DNA of 64,000 nt. It comes from Pelobates cultripes. Lineage: Eukaryota > Chordata > Amphibia > Anura > Pelobatidae. Both the position numbers and the translations under genes were made by a program. Below, piece by piece: positions 45,430 to 57,928 of this stretch (the stretch's first letter is position 1; each line of letters opens with the position of its first letter). The notes under the pieces are model-generated. The model was not told the origin of the DNA. It searched no databases and saw only the letters and a list, made by a program, of their open reading frames with translations. Location of the stretch: NCBI GenBank assembly GCA_933207985.1, contig OW240916.1:80771179-80835178 (forward strand). Direction: 5' to 3'.

Positions 45430-45758
45430 CATCCCCCTCCCACACCAAACTGTTTACTGTGCAACATCTTGCCTATGGGGGGACATAGAACTTTGTCAAA
45501 GGAAAGCATTGATTTAGTGCTTTCTTATAATGAATTTAAAAACTTGTTTCACAGAGTTAAACGCTGTTTGTGACCAGCATGTGCCTCTAGGTGGCTATTT
45601 TGGAGTCAGCACTAGAGGTTATCTTAATTCTGCAAACTAGACATCAGTTTTTTCTGGAACTGCAATATTTTGCATTGCAGGGTTAGAGGGACAGGGGCAC
45701 TGCACCCACACCACTTCAATGAGATGAAATTGTCTGGTTGCATATAGTGTCCCCTTAA
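45430..45758. mobile_element. Old T2-type MITE, right end
   Basis: AGGAAAGCATTGATTTAGTG, AGTCAGCACTAGAGG, then CCACACCACTTCAATGAGAT and CATATAGTGTCCCCTTAA. The left end is not clear. Confidence 0.5.
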
Positions 45759-46782
45759 GGCTGCTCTGTCACTTGTGCAATTCATTATAACCTATGAGTT
45801 TCAGTGAAATATTTCAGTAGAGTAAGTAGACGCTACTTTGTCTTATAAGCCAAGTCTAGATAGACAAAGGGCAGATCTTCTAGTATTATGTTTTATCGAT
45901 TCCCAGCAGCTGACACTAGCTAGTTCTATAAAGGATCCTATTCATGTGTTGGATTATCCATTGCTCATTAGACTCTACTCACTTGCACAGGAAAGATAGC
46001 AGGGCCTGCAAAGGAGAGCTTCGGGTAAGTGTAACCAGCGATTGTTTCTTCCTCTTTCAGGAGTAGACATTTAATTTTTGAGTGTTTTTGCAACGTATAA
46101 CAGACTCTTTAAAGCTGCAATAAAGTCAGAGAGTTTCTCATAGAAATATTGCCAGAACTTATCATTGAGATTCTCCAGAGAGTCAGTGTTCATTGAATAA
46201 ACCTAGGGAAGATTCAGTGTATATTTAAAAGGAGCTGTACTTCAGCAAATAGCAAGCTGTAGGTGGTCTGTGAAACTATTTGCAACGGCAGGCAAAGTTA
46301 CAGCTGTAAGGGACCTTCTCGCACCATAGCATAACCAAGTCACAGTATTGGATGTGATTATTTAAGGTTATTTTGTAATGTAACTTTTATAAGGAATTAC
46401 TCTTATTGAAAGAAGTCCTAGCATGTTAGTGGCAGAAAAACTGTTAAACTTAACACTTCTTTTGATCCCAAAAGAGTAAAGTCTCTACAGTTTTAAATAT
46501 TACCTTAAAGGCATGTTTATTATTGCATGCACTTGGCAGGTTCAATAGAAAAAAGAAAAAAAAACAGTAAAAAAAAAAAAACCTTAAACTAAAAACGTGG
46601 TCTAAATATGGTCTAAAGACTGTTTTGGTTGTGTGCTAAATGCTGTCATTACTGTAGCCTGGAGACATGTATGATAGGGAATGTCTACACCACAAGTTGG
46701 GATTGTAAACAGCATCAACTAACTCCTCATGAAATGAGACAGGAAAACTGAACAGGATAAAATAAGGGGCTCAGGATGGGGG

Positions 46783-46883
46783 GACAGAAGCTGAACAGAG
46801 TGCCACCATAACAAGTGCTCAGACATTAACCTAAAACAAGTGCTTTGCATAAATTGTAAACAAAATACACCTAAACTGACAAG
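46783..46883 (+). repeat. Short direct repeat, copy 1 (pair with 47390-47492)
   Basis: GGACAGAAGCTGAACAGAG, TGCCACCATAACAAGTGCTC and AAGTGCTTTGCATAAATTGTA, nearly the same as at 47390-47492, about 600 bases downstream in the same orientation. Confidence 0.85.
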
Positions 46884-47124
46884 CTTTACAACATTGTTAA
46901 ATCAGATTGTCACTTGCCCATTTTATTTAACATAAAAACAGTTTAAAACAAAGATCCCAATACATTATTCTAATCAATTCAAACCAAGGCAACAACCACT
47001 TGAAGACGTGAAAATTGTTCAGTGTGTGGATTCCATCATAACATTTTGAGAATTTTAGATACAATTCAACCTTAATATGAATACACACACAGGGATTTGT
47101 TATTTCAACAGACCATGTTTGAAG

Positions 47125-47864
47125 GGGCGCTATAGGCACCCAGAGCACTTCATCTCAATGAAGTGGTCTTGGTGCATTGCTCCAGTAGTGTAAAATATTG
47201 CCAGTTTTAAACGTTTCTAGTGACTGTAACAAAAAAATAGGAAAAAAAAACCAAACAAACCGCACACCAATCACGTGAAGATCCGTGTGCTAAACTGGAC
47301 CAAGGATCCAGGCACTCCAAGTATCTTCAATTTATTATTTGACAAAAGTGAGACACAGCAACGTTTCAACCCCTGAAAGGGTCTTTGTCAAGGGACAGAA
47401 GCTGAACCGAATGCCACCATAACAAGTGCTCCCACATTAACCTAAAACTAGTGCTTTGGATAAATTGTAAATGAAGGACACCAAAATTGACAAGGTCTAC
47501 TAAACAGCCACTAGGGACTTCCAGTTGTTTTAAATCGATTGCATAAATTACGCTGATGTCATCAAGCTGTGAATGAGGACATCCAGAGTCAATACAATCC
47601 CCACAGGAAGCATTGAAAAAAAAATGCTTTCCTATAGGGAATCCTAATGCGACCGCCGCCCTTCCACACATGCGCATTAGGTTTCCCCCTTCGGCAGGTG
47701 AGAAGTGTGGGCGGAGCCTGACCCAGCAGCAAGTGACATCTGCGCTGGATTCAGGTAAGTGACTGAAGGGGTTTTAACCCCATCAGCATCGCAGGAGGGG
47801 GCAGTGTAAGAACCTAGAGTGCCAGAAAAATTGCTTAGTTTTCCTGACACTATAGTCTCTTTAA
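47125..47864. mobile_element. Family A2 MITE interrupted by a repeat
   Basis: The left end GGGGCGCTATAGGCACCCAG (TTAA lost) and right end TTTTCCTGACACTATAGTCTC, TTTAATG. The interior is split from about 47230 to 47495 by a repeat with GGATCCAGGCACTCCAAG, CAGCAACGTTTCAACCCC and GGGTCTTTGTCAAGG, followed by the direct repeat copy 47390-47492. Confidence 0.65.
47390..47492 (+). repeat. Short direct repeat, copy 2
   Basis: The second copy of 46783-46883, here joined directly to a GTTTCAACCCC...TTTGTCAAG repeat segment. Confidence 0.85.
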
Positions 47865-47946
47865 TGCACACATCAGGTGTCTGCCATTCAGAAGTTAAGT
47901 CATTTTTCTCTAGCCATACCTACCATGCATGTGACTCACAACATCC

Positions 47947-48521
47947 TTAATCCCTTAAAGTACCACTATAGTGCCAAGAAAACACTCGTTTTCCTGGCAC
48001 TATAGTGCCCTGAGGGTGCCCCCACCCTCAGGAACCCCCTCCCGCCCGGCTCTAAAAGAAAAAAAAAATAAATTACCTTTTTCCAGTGTTGGGCGGGGAG
48101 CTCTCCTCCTCCGATTCTCCTCCTCCTCTCCTCCCTGTCGGCTGAATGCGCATGCGCGGCAAGAGCTGCGTGCGCATTCAGCCGGTCGCATAGGAAAGCA
48201 TTATCAATGCTTTCCTATGGACGCTTGCGTGTTCTCACTGTGATTTTCACAGTGAGAATCACGCAAGCGCCTCTAGCGGCTGTCAATGAGACAGCCGCTA
48301 GAGGCTTTGGGGGAAGGCTTAACCCATTCATAAACATAGCAGTTTCTCTGAAACTGCTATGTTTCTAAAAGAATGGGTTAATCCTAGAAGGACCTGGCAC
48401 CCAGACCACTTCATTAAGCTGAAGTGGTCTGGGTGCCTAGAGTGGTCATTTAAAGACCAAACTTCTGGAATAAAAGGGAATCATGACATGTCACACATGT
48501 CATGTGTCCTTAAGGGGTTAA
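47947..48521. mobile_element. Family F repeat split by a family A MITE
   Basis: Left fragment TTAATCCCTTAA (47947-47958) and right fragment AGACCAAACTTCTGGAATAA to GTCCTTAAGGGGTTAA (48453-48521). Without the insert, they join at one TTAA to form the palindromic family F repeat seen at 24330-24409. Confidence 0.75.
47955..48452. mobile_element. Full-length family A MITE (1), nested in family F
   Basis: TTAAAGTACCACTATAGTGCC ... AGAGTGGTCATTTAA with every family block: terminal CAGG/CCTGG hairpin, GGGCGGGGAGCTCTCC, GCGCATGCGCGGCAAGAGC, CACAGTGAGAATCACGCAAG, AGACAGCCGCTAGAGG and the CACCCAGACCACTTCATTAA hairpin. Confidence 0.93.
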
Positions 48522-48612
48522 ACACTTCCTTCAAAATGGTGTACCTTTTGTAACTTTCAAGTAAACATTCCACTTAGTCTGAACTTTGTGTGAGATCTGA
48601 GCAGGAAGCAAG

Positions 48613-49114
48613 TTAAAGGACCACTATAGTGCCAGGAAAACACTCTCGTTTTTCTGGCACTATAGTGCCCTGAGGGTGCCCCCACCCTCAGGGACCCCCT
48701 CCCGCCCGGCTCTGGAAAGGGGAAAGGGTTAAAAACTTACCTTTTTCCAGCGCTGGGCGGAGAGCTCTCCTCCTTCTCTCCTCCTCCGTTCCTCCTCCTG
48801 GGCTGAATGCGCACGCGCGGCAAGAGCTGCGCGCGCATTCAGCCCGTCGCATAGGAAAGCATTTACAATGTTTTCCTATGGACGCTTGCGTGCTCTCACT
48901 GTGAAAATCACAGTGAGAAGCACGCAAGCGCCTCTAGTGGCTGTCAATGAGACAGCCACTAGAGGGAATAGGGGGAAGGCTTAACCCATTGATAAACAAA
49001 CAGTTTCTCTGAAACTGCCATGTTTATTAAAAAATGGGTTAACCCTAGCTGGACCTGGCACCCAGACCACTTCATTAAGCTGAAGTGGTCTGGGTGCCTA
49101 GAGTGGTCCTTTAA
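48613..49114. mobile_element. Full-length family A MITE (2), same orientation
   Basis: TTAAAGGACCACTATAGTGCC ... CTAGAGTGGTCCTTTAA, co-linear with the copy 650 bases to the left. Both ends are perfect TTAA, and this copy has the cleanest termini in the window. Confidence 0.95.
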
Positions 49115-49442
49115 AGTGATTTCCGCCATATCATTTGTAAAATGGCTTGTATATTTTATTTAATAATAAAGGAATACACACACACACACCTTTTTTTCAT
49201 GTAAATTAGAGCTTCAAAAGTGTTTGGGGTAACCAAGTTCATAATGAGTTATATTCTCCCTGTGTCCACAAGCATCTGATCAGTCACTGTCCAGCACAAA
49301 TAAGCACTTATGTGCCAAACAAAACTGGGGTAGATCAACTTAACTGCACAAGGCAATTATCGCAGCCATCCAAAGGAAGGATCTTGTCAGACTTTCTTAA
49401 AACTAGTGAATGCATATTTCAACTGCATTGTTCAAATGCATA

Positions 49443-49473
<31 letters not shown>

Positions 49474-50457
49474 CTCTCTCACTTTATAACTTGGGACATT
49501 CCCGTTAAAATAAAATATAGTGAGGACTCCTGGATCCACAAGGGCCAAGTGGAGTTTTAGGGCTTTCAGGGAAAATATTAAAACTTTCAGAAAGAATCCT
49601 TTGTGTAATGTCAGTCTGCCATATTCTCAACCTCCAGAATATGTGTATATGTATTGTACGGCTGAAGGAAAACTTGCCTACCAACTTGTGGGTAAAATGA
49701 GGAGAGAAGAGGGAATGTTCCTTTCGAAAACCTTTTCCCATCTAAACTTACATTTTCTGGGAGAATAAATATACCAACTCTTCTGACCATTTCTCCCAGA
49801 AACTCTTAAAAAATATTCCAGGAAACATGGTGCTTACTTATGGCACCTTCCAATAAAAGATATGGTGAGTGGCATTCAGTACATACATCTAAACCTACTC
49901 CCAGACCCGCCACCCCTTCCCAACATCCCTGCAGTTTCCAGCGATTAGTTTTACAATAACATGTCTGAGTCATGCCATAATACAACAGTGCAATTTCTGG
50001 CTCAGATATCTGGCAGACATCCTAGACTGACAGAATGAGAAATGTGTTAAAACAAATGATTTTCTCTCAGGCCTCTGCTAGAACTATACAAGAAAAATGT
50101 TACCAATATTTAAATATCCTTAACACACAAGGCAATATGTAGTATGTGATGGGAGGTAAACAACAAAAGAAACAATTTTAAATAGCAGCATTTTACTCCC
50201 ATGTACAGACTACAAACAAGAATCGGAGAGTGGGAAAACCCATACACAACATACTAAAGCAAGAAAAGTATGTGATTGCACATCATCATATGACAACATA
50301 TACAGCTGATGTCCATTTTACCCTTTTGCAACTTTTCCTGTACTCAACTCTGCTTTTACGAATATTTGTATATTTTACATTTGACTTTAATGAACACTGG
50401 AGGCACCAACAAAACCTGAATGCATTTTTATAGCCTTCGTACTGAATACTTTAATAC

Positions 50458-51005
50458 TTGAAGGGACACTATAGTCACCAAAACAACTTTAGCTTAATGA
50501 AGTAGTTTTGGTGTACAGATCATGCCCCTGCGGTCTCGCTGCTCAATTCTCTGCTATTTAGGAGTTAAATCCCTTTGTTTATACAGCCCTAGTCACACCA
50601 CCTTGCATGTGACTTGCACAGCCTCCCGAAACACCACCTGTAAAGTGAGATCTAAGGTTTAAACTTCCTTTATTGCAAATTCTGTTTAATTGATAAATTC
50701 ATATCTCCTGCTCTGTTAGTAGCTTGCTAGACCTGGCATGACCTATGTGTGATTAAAATTCAATTTACAGAGCAGGAGATAACATTTTCTAAAGTAAGTT
50801 AACATATGTTGGAAAATGAAACCAATTTTTTCATGCAGGCGGTGTCAGTCATAGCCTGGGGAGGTGTGGTTAGGGCTGCATAAACAAATAAAAGTGAATT
50901 AACTCCTAAATGGCAGACAACTGCACAGTGATACTTCAGGGGTATGATCTATACAACGAAACCACTTCATTAAGTGGTGTTTTGGTGACTATAGTACCCC
51001 TTTAA
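50458..51005. mobile_element. Uninterrupted family C MITE
   Basis: TTGAAGGGACACTATAGTCACC ... TGACTATAGTACCCCTTTAA. The right hairpin ACCACTTCATTAAGTGGTGT is intact and serves as the empty-site reference for the nested copy at 26039-27006. Confidence 0.9.
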
Positions 51006-51227
51006 TAGTTTGCATACTACATTCTACTATAGCTGGTGATTGTAGCTCCCTCCTAATCTGGAGTGTTACCTCAGAGTCTTGTGAAATGCTTTTCCAAATC
51101 AATATACATGCCACCGATAAGTACAGCAAACTGCTTTTATTAACTGTACATAGTATTGTTCACTAATTGATGGCAGAAAGGGGCAGTAGAGCTGTCAGAT
51201 ACTCTGTCCTCCCAGTTGAGGGAGCTG

Positions 51228-51386
51228 CAGTGGTGTATCCCGGTTTTGTGCTGCCCTAGGCATGACAAAACTCAGGCGCCACACACACACACTAGCTAAC
51301 AGACACACACACACACACACTAACAGACACACACATTAACTTTTTTTTTATTTATTAAATTTAGCCTCGCGGCTAAAACGCCCCTA
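51228..51386. mobile_element. hAT-type MITE, internally deleted relative of 28643-29892
   Basis: CAGTGGTGTATCCCGG ... TAAAACGCCCCTA, flanked by the perfect 8 bp duplication GGGAGCTG at 51220-51227 and 51387-51394. A short CA array remains in the middle. Confidence 0.93.
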
Positions 51387-51804
51387 GGGAGCTGTGCTGA
51401 TGGCAGTGATCAGCCTATGATGTGTCAGTTTTTTTACCACAGATTTCCACCCCCCTTTCCTTTGTGATGGTGCTTTAAGAATGATTGTTTTATTGCAAGA
51501 CATTTTAGTGCAAGCTTTGTGAATAATGTGGTTCCGTGACAATTGCAATCTCATAGTTACAACCAAGACACACCCACGGTCATGTAAAAACAGTATTCAA
51601 ATGTGTGCATTTAACAAACTTTGGCCTAAAACAATCAAGAAATGTTTTCAAGCAGATCATGATTTCAACCATTCAAATTCAGATTTCTTTTTTTTCTATT
51701 ATCACTGTATAATCTATAGTGGAATAAAAGACAGGCTCAATTGTGCAAATCCGATTCTGATTCCACAGGCACTTTGCTCATCTAGTTATTAACATAAAGC
51801 CTCA

Positions 51805-52100
51805 TGTAGTAGTTCTAGTTTGTATAGCCTTTACCTGCAGGCTTTTTAATGTAAACACTGTCTCTATGCGGAGACGCATGTGTGAGCCGCCCAATGCTTT
51901 TCTGTGGAAAAGCTTTGGATTGGCTGAGATCATCAAAATTAAGGCGGGGACAGCCGCAAGTAGACACATTTGGAGCTGGAGGTGAGTAAAATCACCTTTT
52001 TTATTGGGGATAAGTGAGGGTCAATAACCTAAATGGCTAATTAGACCTATAAAGTGTCAGGAATACATGTTTATATTCCTGACACTATAGAGTTTCTTTT
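51805..52100. mobile_element. T2-type MITE, family B variant, left-truncated
   Basis: CCTGCAGGCTTTTTAATGTA, CAATGCTTTTCTGTGGAAA, ATTGGCTGAGATCATCAA and the end hairpin GTCAGGAATACATGT / ATATTCCTGACACTATAG. Confidence 0.7.
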
Positions 52101-52334
52101 TGTGCAGATGTAACTAAAAGAAATGAGATCGCAACAATTGCAAAAAAAAAAAACCCCCCCAAAAAAAAAAAAAAAGTCTGTCTTCCAAACAACCATACAT
52201 TCACAGTATGGTGATAACAAGTTCACTTCAAATTATATCCATAACCAAGAGTTTCCACAGCAGCACTGGAAGTCTCATTACATTTTGTTAATTACCACTA
52301 GATGAATACAACTCAGATCAGAAAAATTAAGGAT

Positions 52335-52857
52335 TTAAAGGGACACTACAGTCACCAGAATAACTACAAGCTTATTGTATTTGTTCTGGTGAGTATAATC
52401 ATTCCCTTCAGGCTTTTTGCAGTAAGTTGTTTTTTTGGGGGGTTTTTTTTTTTACATTACAGCATAGGGATAACTGGTCACTCAAAGTGCTTCCTGAGGG
52501 AAGGGGGGAGGAGAGTTTGCTGTGCAGCATTGCCATTCAGTGTCTACAGCCCCAAATGGAGACACTGAACTTTCCTCATAGAGATGCATTAATTCAAGCA
52601 GTGTTTGGCTTGTGCTTGCTCTGAGCTTGTCAAGGAGGCAGATCAGGGGTAGTCAATCCATTCTTATAGGAAAGCATTGTGATTAGCTTTGATCAACACT
52701 TCGGATGTCAGCCAAGGAGGCAGATCAGGGGCAGAGCCATCAGCAGACTGGAATAAAGGTATGATTTTATTATATTTAGGGTGGCAAAATTATTTTTTGT
52801 TTTTTTTTAACACTGTAGGAATACATTTGTTTTTCTGACCCTACAGTGTTCCTTTCA
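52335..52857. mobile_element. T2-type MITE, family B
   Basis: TTAAAGGGACACTACAGTCACC with CAGAATAACTACAAGCTTAT / TTGTTCTGGT. The body has GAGACACTGAACTTTCC and GATGTCAGCCAAGGAGGCAG. The right end CCCTACAGTGTTCCTTTCAG has lost its TTAA. Confidence 0.85.
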
Positions 52858-53189
52858 GAATATTTATTGACAGAAACCTGTAGCTTAACACTATTTTATG
52901 TTTGTTTTCCCAATAAAATATTCTAAGGAGTAACACTAGTTAGAAGAAAAAACAGTAACTGTCCAGAAGTGGGTTAACTCTTGTTTAAAATTAAAAAGCA
53001 TAAGGGCTGCTGAAAGAAAAACACAATTAAACGCAACTACAAATAACTACTTTATTAGGGAGGGTATTTTACAAGGGTATGCATGATGCTTTCGAGCAGA
53101 TTACAACAATGATACAATCTATACAAAAAATATTGTTTCTACAGCAACTCACCACTTAAGCGACTTCCTAATATAAAGGAAACCAAAAT

Positions 53190-53262
53190 GGTAAAACTAG
53201 AAGTCGATTTTTAGTGCCTGGAATACAGCTTTGAATTCCTGGCACTTATAGTATCCCTTTAA
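53190..53262. mobile_element. T2-type MITE right terminus
   Basis: TAGTGCCTGGAATACAGC / AATTCCTGGCACTTATAG, then TATCCCTTTAA. Confidence 0.55.
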
Positions 53263-53789
53263 ATCAGCTCTGTCACCAAAAATAAACTTTACCTAATCTG
53301 TTTCAACAGATAGATAGAGAATATATATTTTTTTTATTTATATATTTTTTTCCCCTGAGTGCTCAGTTTTTGTAATATACACAAAGGTTCTCATAAAGTT
53401 ATCATTCAAGTTTACCCACAATCCAACAGTAAAATCCATCACTATGAAGGGTAAGAGCAGAGGAAAACAAAATGTCAACATACAGATATTGCAATACAGC
53501 ATAAGGAAGATAAGATAATGTAAATTAAAACAAGTAGCAAGGAGCTGAGTATAAATCGTTAAAATAAAGTATAAAAAAGGAACCCAAAAAAAACCCCACC
53601 AAAACAAGCCAGCCCTGATGATGCTTCTCTGGATTGTTCATATCACCTATACAGAAGTATATATTTAACAAATAGGGTTGTGAGGTCTGAAAAAAAATGC
53701 AAGTACCATAACCACTGTAGCTCTCTATAGTGTAGTGGTAGTGACCAGTGCACCGGAGGTAATTAACGAAAACATTATCAGTCTGACCA

Positions 53790-55240
53790 ATTATAATGCT
53801 GGAGAAAGACCACAAGTATAGGCAATCACAGATTACTATAGACTTAATATTTGTAAAACTTTTGGCTAATCGTCTCAAGCCCTATCTGCCTGGACTGGTC
53901 CACTCTGGTCAATCAGGGTTTGTCTCTGGGAGGTAAGTGAAGGACAAGACAGCCAAAGTTATCATTGTTATTCACAGAGCGAAGTTTTTTTTTTTGTTTT
54001 TTTTTAATCACCCGACTCTGCTCTTATCCATTGACACTGAAAACGTTTTTTGGCAGACTGGACTGGTCCTATCTTTCTTTTGTTGGAGGCATTAGGACAA
54101 TATTTTAAAGTTAGAGCTAAGCACTCTATAGAGGCGCATCTGCCTGTGTGAGAGCCAACGGTCTGTTAGAAGAGGAAACCGTGGGTTGGAATATAACAGG
54201 GTTTTGTTTCTGTCCCCTCGCATACTCTCCCCATGGCAGACTTGTAACATTGGAAGACTAGTGGCCCATCCACAACCCTGCGCAAAAAAAATATATTGAA
54301 CAGATGGCAAAAATATAAAAATGCTTGGCAACTATATCTATAGGTTTGTCTCCTTTATTGCCTTTAGAAGACAACTCAGACTTCCAGGGGTGCATGGAGC
54401 ACATACATTTAAATGTTTATTGAGGGATACAAATCCTAGTTTCTCCTCCATTATGATAGGGGTTACTGTACCAACTATTACAGGCCTATTGAAAGCCATA
54501 CAGTGCCACTCAAGAAAATGGTGGTACCACAGTGGAAAAAGAGATCTTACTCCATTTGAAATGTGTGTTGCAAATAGGTTTACAAAAGTTACGCTCTCCA
54601 GGATGTATCGTATGATTACGTTTGGGGCGACTGGAGGGGAAATGTAAAATTTTCAGAGAAAGTGGATGAGTACTTTGCATAACAGAAGGTAATTAGATGT
54701 TTACTTTTAGGAAAGCATTTTAGGCCTCATTAAGCCTACTGAAGAGAACGGTGGTAAATATCCATGCCTTTCAACCGTCCATTAGTTATCGATGTTGGAG
54801 GTGTGGTGAGGTAGTGGACAACGTTGAACATATATGGTGGTTTTGCAAAAAATATACAGAGCAACTGAGAGCAAATTACAAGAGTGATCAGTGACATACT
54901 TTCTTTTATTAACTCACTCACACTTTCGTATGTGCTCATGGGATGGCCATGCACTTTTTTGGACACCCATAAACAAAAACTATTATAGTTATTAGTGGGG
55001 GATACAAATCCACTGATCCCAGTCTATTGGGGGCAAACTCAGGTGCCTACAATGGATCAGTGGATAGTCAGAGTTGAAATGAGTCATGAATTGGAAGACC
55101 TCTACCGGGCTTCTAGAGGTAGGAAACAATTATTTCAATATACAGTTCCCTTGGGTCAGATATTGGAAGATATGACCAACCTATAGTTGGAGGTATTAGA
55201 TACCTTTCATTGCTGTACATATATTTTTTCTCTTTAACGT
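53790..55240 (+). pseudogene. Decayed L1-like ORF2
   Basis: In shifting plus-strand frames it reads LLANRLKPYLPGLVHSGQSG (RT region ahead of the catalytic core), ALLSIDTENVFW (the block holding the first catalytic Asp), then after deletions VEHIWWFCKKY preceded by CWRC (C-terminal Cys-rich block of L1 ORF2) and WIVRVEMSHELEDLYRASRG. The FADD-type motif was not found and many stops are present. It is a clearly older copy than the one at 56198-57928. Confidence 0.82.
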
Positions 55241-55564
55241 TATCCATTTTATTTATTCCCCAAGACGGAGATGTAGACTTCCTAAACGTCACCCTACAAA
55301 CGAATCCATCTCCCACATGATGTTGCTCTTTTGGACTCATATTGTGAAATATTTAGTTTCATGCAAAGTACTTCACGATCGTTTAAGGAAAAATAACCAA
55401 AAAAAAAAAACCAACACACACACACAACCCCAAATGTAGTCTGTTTCTGATGGAAAGTGTAATAAGTCAAAAATCTCCTTGACGACAGACGCACCTTAAA
55501 ATAAAGGCCATTACCATGAAGAGGGAAAAAAAAAAAAAAAGAAAGGAAACAATTGTTTGGGGTT

Positions 55565-55800
55565 TATCTCTTGTGCAGAGAGAACTTGCTGTCATTTCGG
55601 TTCTCGACTGCCCTTATGGCTGGGATTAGTCTGATATGCTTTATAACTGGTTTCCTCTGTAATGGCACAAGTGAGCAAAAACTAATTTTAGACCTTAGTG
55701 GGAATTTACCGAAGGGCAAGATACGGAGTTCCTCTAAACTTTTGTCCGTTTTCAGTTCTCATATTCTTTGTTTATATTTACTAAACAGTGATTTTTCTGT
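55565..55800 (+). repeat. Dispersed repeat, copy 2 (pair with 33940-34205)
   Basis: Co-linear with 33940-34205: GTGCAGAGAGAACTTGCTG, TGGGATTAGTCTGATATGCT, CCTCTGTAATGGCACAAG, GAAGGGCA, TGTCCGTT. An open frame here (55553-55840) is a chance frame across the repeat. Confidence 0.7.
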
Positions 55801-56197
55801 ATTTTATACCTGTGATATTTTGGAACTATGGTTCCAATGATACTCAGCCAAACTAGGGTAACTGTCTTTTTTTTTTTTTTTTAAACACTATTCAGCTCAG
55901 CCCAAACGGAAAGACAAGAAGAAGGCAGCATGAATGGGATTTCAGGAGAAAGTATTTTACATTTCAACACCTGCTACCACAAACTCCATGCCACAAGACA
56001 GCCTGGACAGAAATCAATGTACAAACTGTGCCTGTAACAAGATCCTGTGCACTGCAGGGAAATAAGTCAGATTAATAATAAATCTAATGGCTGGACATTG
56101 GACTTCCGATGACTGCCAGATGTTCCGGTCTTCACAAGAACGAGGAAGTTTACAGTGTGGTCGCCAATGGTTGGCTAACAAAAAACTACCACATCGC

Positions 56198-57928
56198 ACC
56201 AAACTAAAATACTCCTTGAGCCCCCCTCTGTCTCCCATGACACCGGTCTTCCGGAATAGGGCATTCCCACCGGGAATGAGGGCCCGGGACTACAAAGTGA
56301 TAGAGGCCACGGGGCTCCAGAGATACGTCCACCTATTCATAAACCAGGAAATAGTCACATACGCACACCTGAACACCAAAGCTCCACTACACACTAGAGA
56401 CTATTTCAGGTACCTGCAAATTCAAGACTTTGCACAGAGCCCTGACGTAAAAAAAGGCAGCCCTGACACCTCTAACCTTTTTTGAGAAACTATGCTTTAC
56501 GGAGACTACACAATCCAAGCTAATTACATTACTGTACAACCACCTCAACACGGCCCCAGACACGACAGACGCACTCCGATACACTGACAAGTGGGAGGCC
56601 GACCTGGGGGAGGCTCTAGAGGGAACAGAGTGGCAGGACATATGGGAGGCATGCACCAAAACCACTATCTGCGTAACACTCCAAGAACAATCATACAAAA
56701 CGCTTTTCCGTTGGTACATGACCCCTGTGAAGCAAAAACACATGAAATTGCGTCCTACAGATTGCTGGCACATGTGTGGGGGGAGGGGCACCTACATCCA
56801 CATGTGGTGGGAATGTCCAAAGTTGGCGGCCTATTGGCGCAGCATAGTGAACTTCAGCTCCCAAATCTTACAAAAACGAATGACACTAGATCCATGGGCA
56901 TGCCTTTTATCCAGACCCACGGAGGGCCTCCCGAGGCACAAACAAAAACTCCTTAACATGATCTACTTAGCGGCACGCAGGGCCATGGCGCAACACTGGT
57001 CCTGCCCGGACCTCCCACAGATATCATTGGTTAGGACGAAACTCCGCGATAATTATCTGATGGATAAACTCACGGCCCAGGTGCGGAACACGCTGACCAC
57101 ATTTTACAAGGTGTGGGGTCCATGGGAGCAATTTGACACATAGGCTCGGGGCGCGGGGCAGCATCCGTGCGGCACAATTCAGCAGTGACGGCAGGGGCTC
57201 ACCTGGCGGTCGCTGGCATACCATAACCCGGCCGGGCGGAAGCGGCTCCGCAGCAGGACGGGGGACTGGCTAAAGCCGGAACAAGGGCCGCGGCCCACTG
57301 GGGCGGACGGCACGAGGTTCTCGATTCACAGGAGATCACCAACTCTTTGTACCTCAACATACTGACCATTATACCTATTTATATCTACCTATTCTTTGTT
57401 AACCTGCTCTTATCTTTTGTAAATACCTCAGACAATGCAAGCAAACACGAGGAGAGGAAAACTTCAACACTGTCTAACCCTGCCGGATTACGTACATGAC
57501 GGATTGACAGATCACGTTGGGGGGCAGGGACAGGGCAGACGGAGAGGGCACAATGCCTGAACTACCTGGGCAAGCTCGGGATACCACACACATACGCTTA
57601 GGCCAAGGCAACGCAATACATTCATCGCAACCATCTTGCAAGTTTAGGGCACAGCACACTCCTCAATAAGTTTACAGTTGTACATAGTTATTTCTATCCT
57701 TTCTTTCGGATGCTTTTCTTTCTCTCCTTATCTGACTACCAATGTAAATGAAAACTCTGGCAGAGACGCACCAAAGGTGCACAGTTTGTGACAGATGCTT
57801 GTACTAATTTTGTTACCCTGTATTTTTTACTACAAATCAACAACACTTGTGCGGTCATGTATTCATATCTGTTTGCACTATTGTAGCCACGCGTGAATGG
57901 CAGAGCGAAAAATAAATAATTAAAAAAA
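56198..57928 (+). mobile_element. 5'-truncated L1-like LINE with 21 bp target-site duplication
   Basis: The 1731 bp insert encodes the end of an L1 ORF2: FRNRAFPPGMRARDYKVIEA, then, after a one-base shift at the A-run near 56452-56458, LTPLTFFEKLCFTETTQSK and RGTYIHMWWECPKLAAYW with its preceding Cys (56758-56830), ending VWGPWEQFDT at 57143. A GC-rich 3' UTR follows, then an A-rich tail (57910-57928). The same 21 bases flank it at 56177-56197 and 57929-57949. It is non-functional (no 5' half, one frameshift) but is the youngest-looking LINE copy here. Confidence 0.95.

Noticed and set aside
55553..55840. 95-codon plus-strand frame with a hydrophobic look
   Set aside because: It overlaps a dispersed repeat also present at 33940-34205, where the frame is different; no support for a gene.
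56087..57143. Possible host gene on the plus strand
   Set aside because: The protein is the C-terminal end of an L1 ORF2, and the segment is bounded by a 21 bp target-site duplication.
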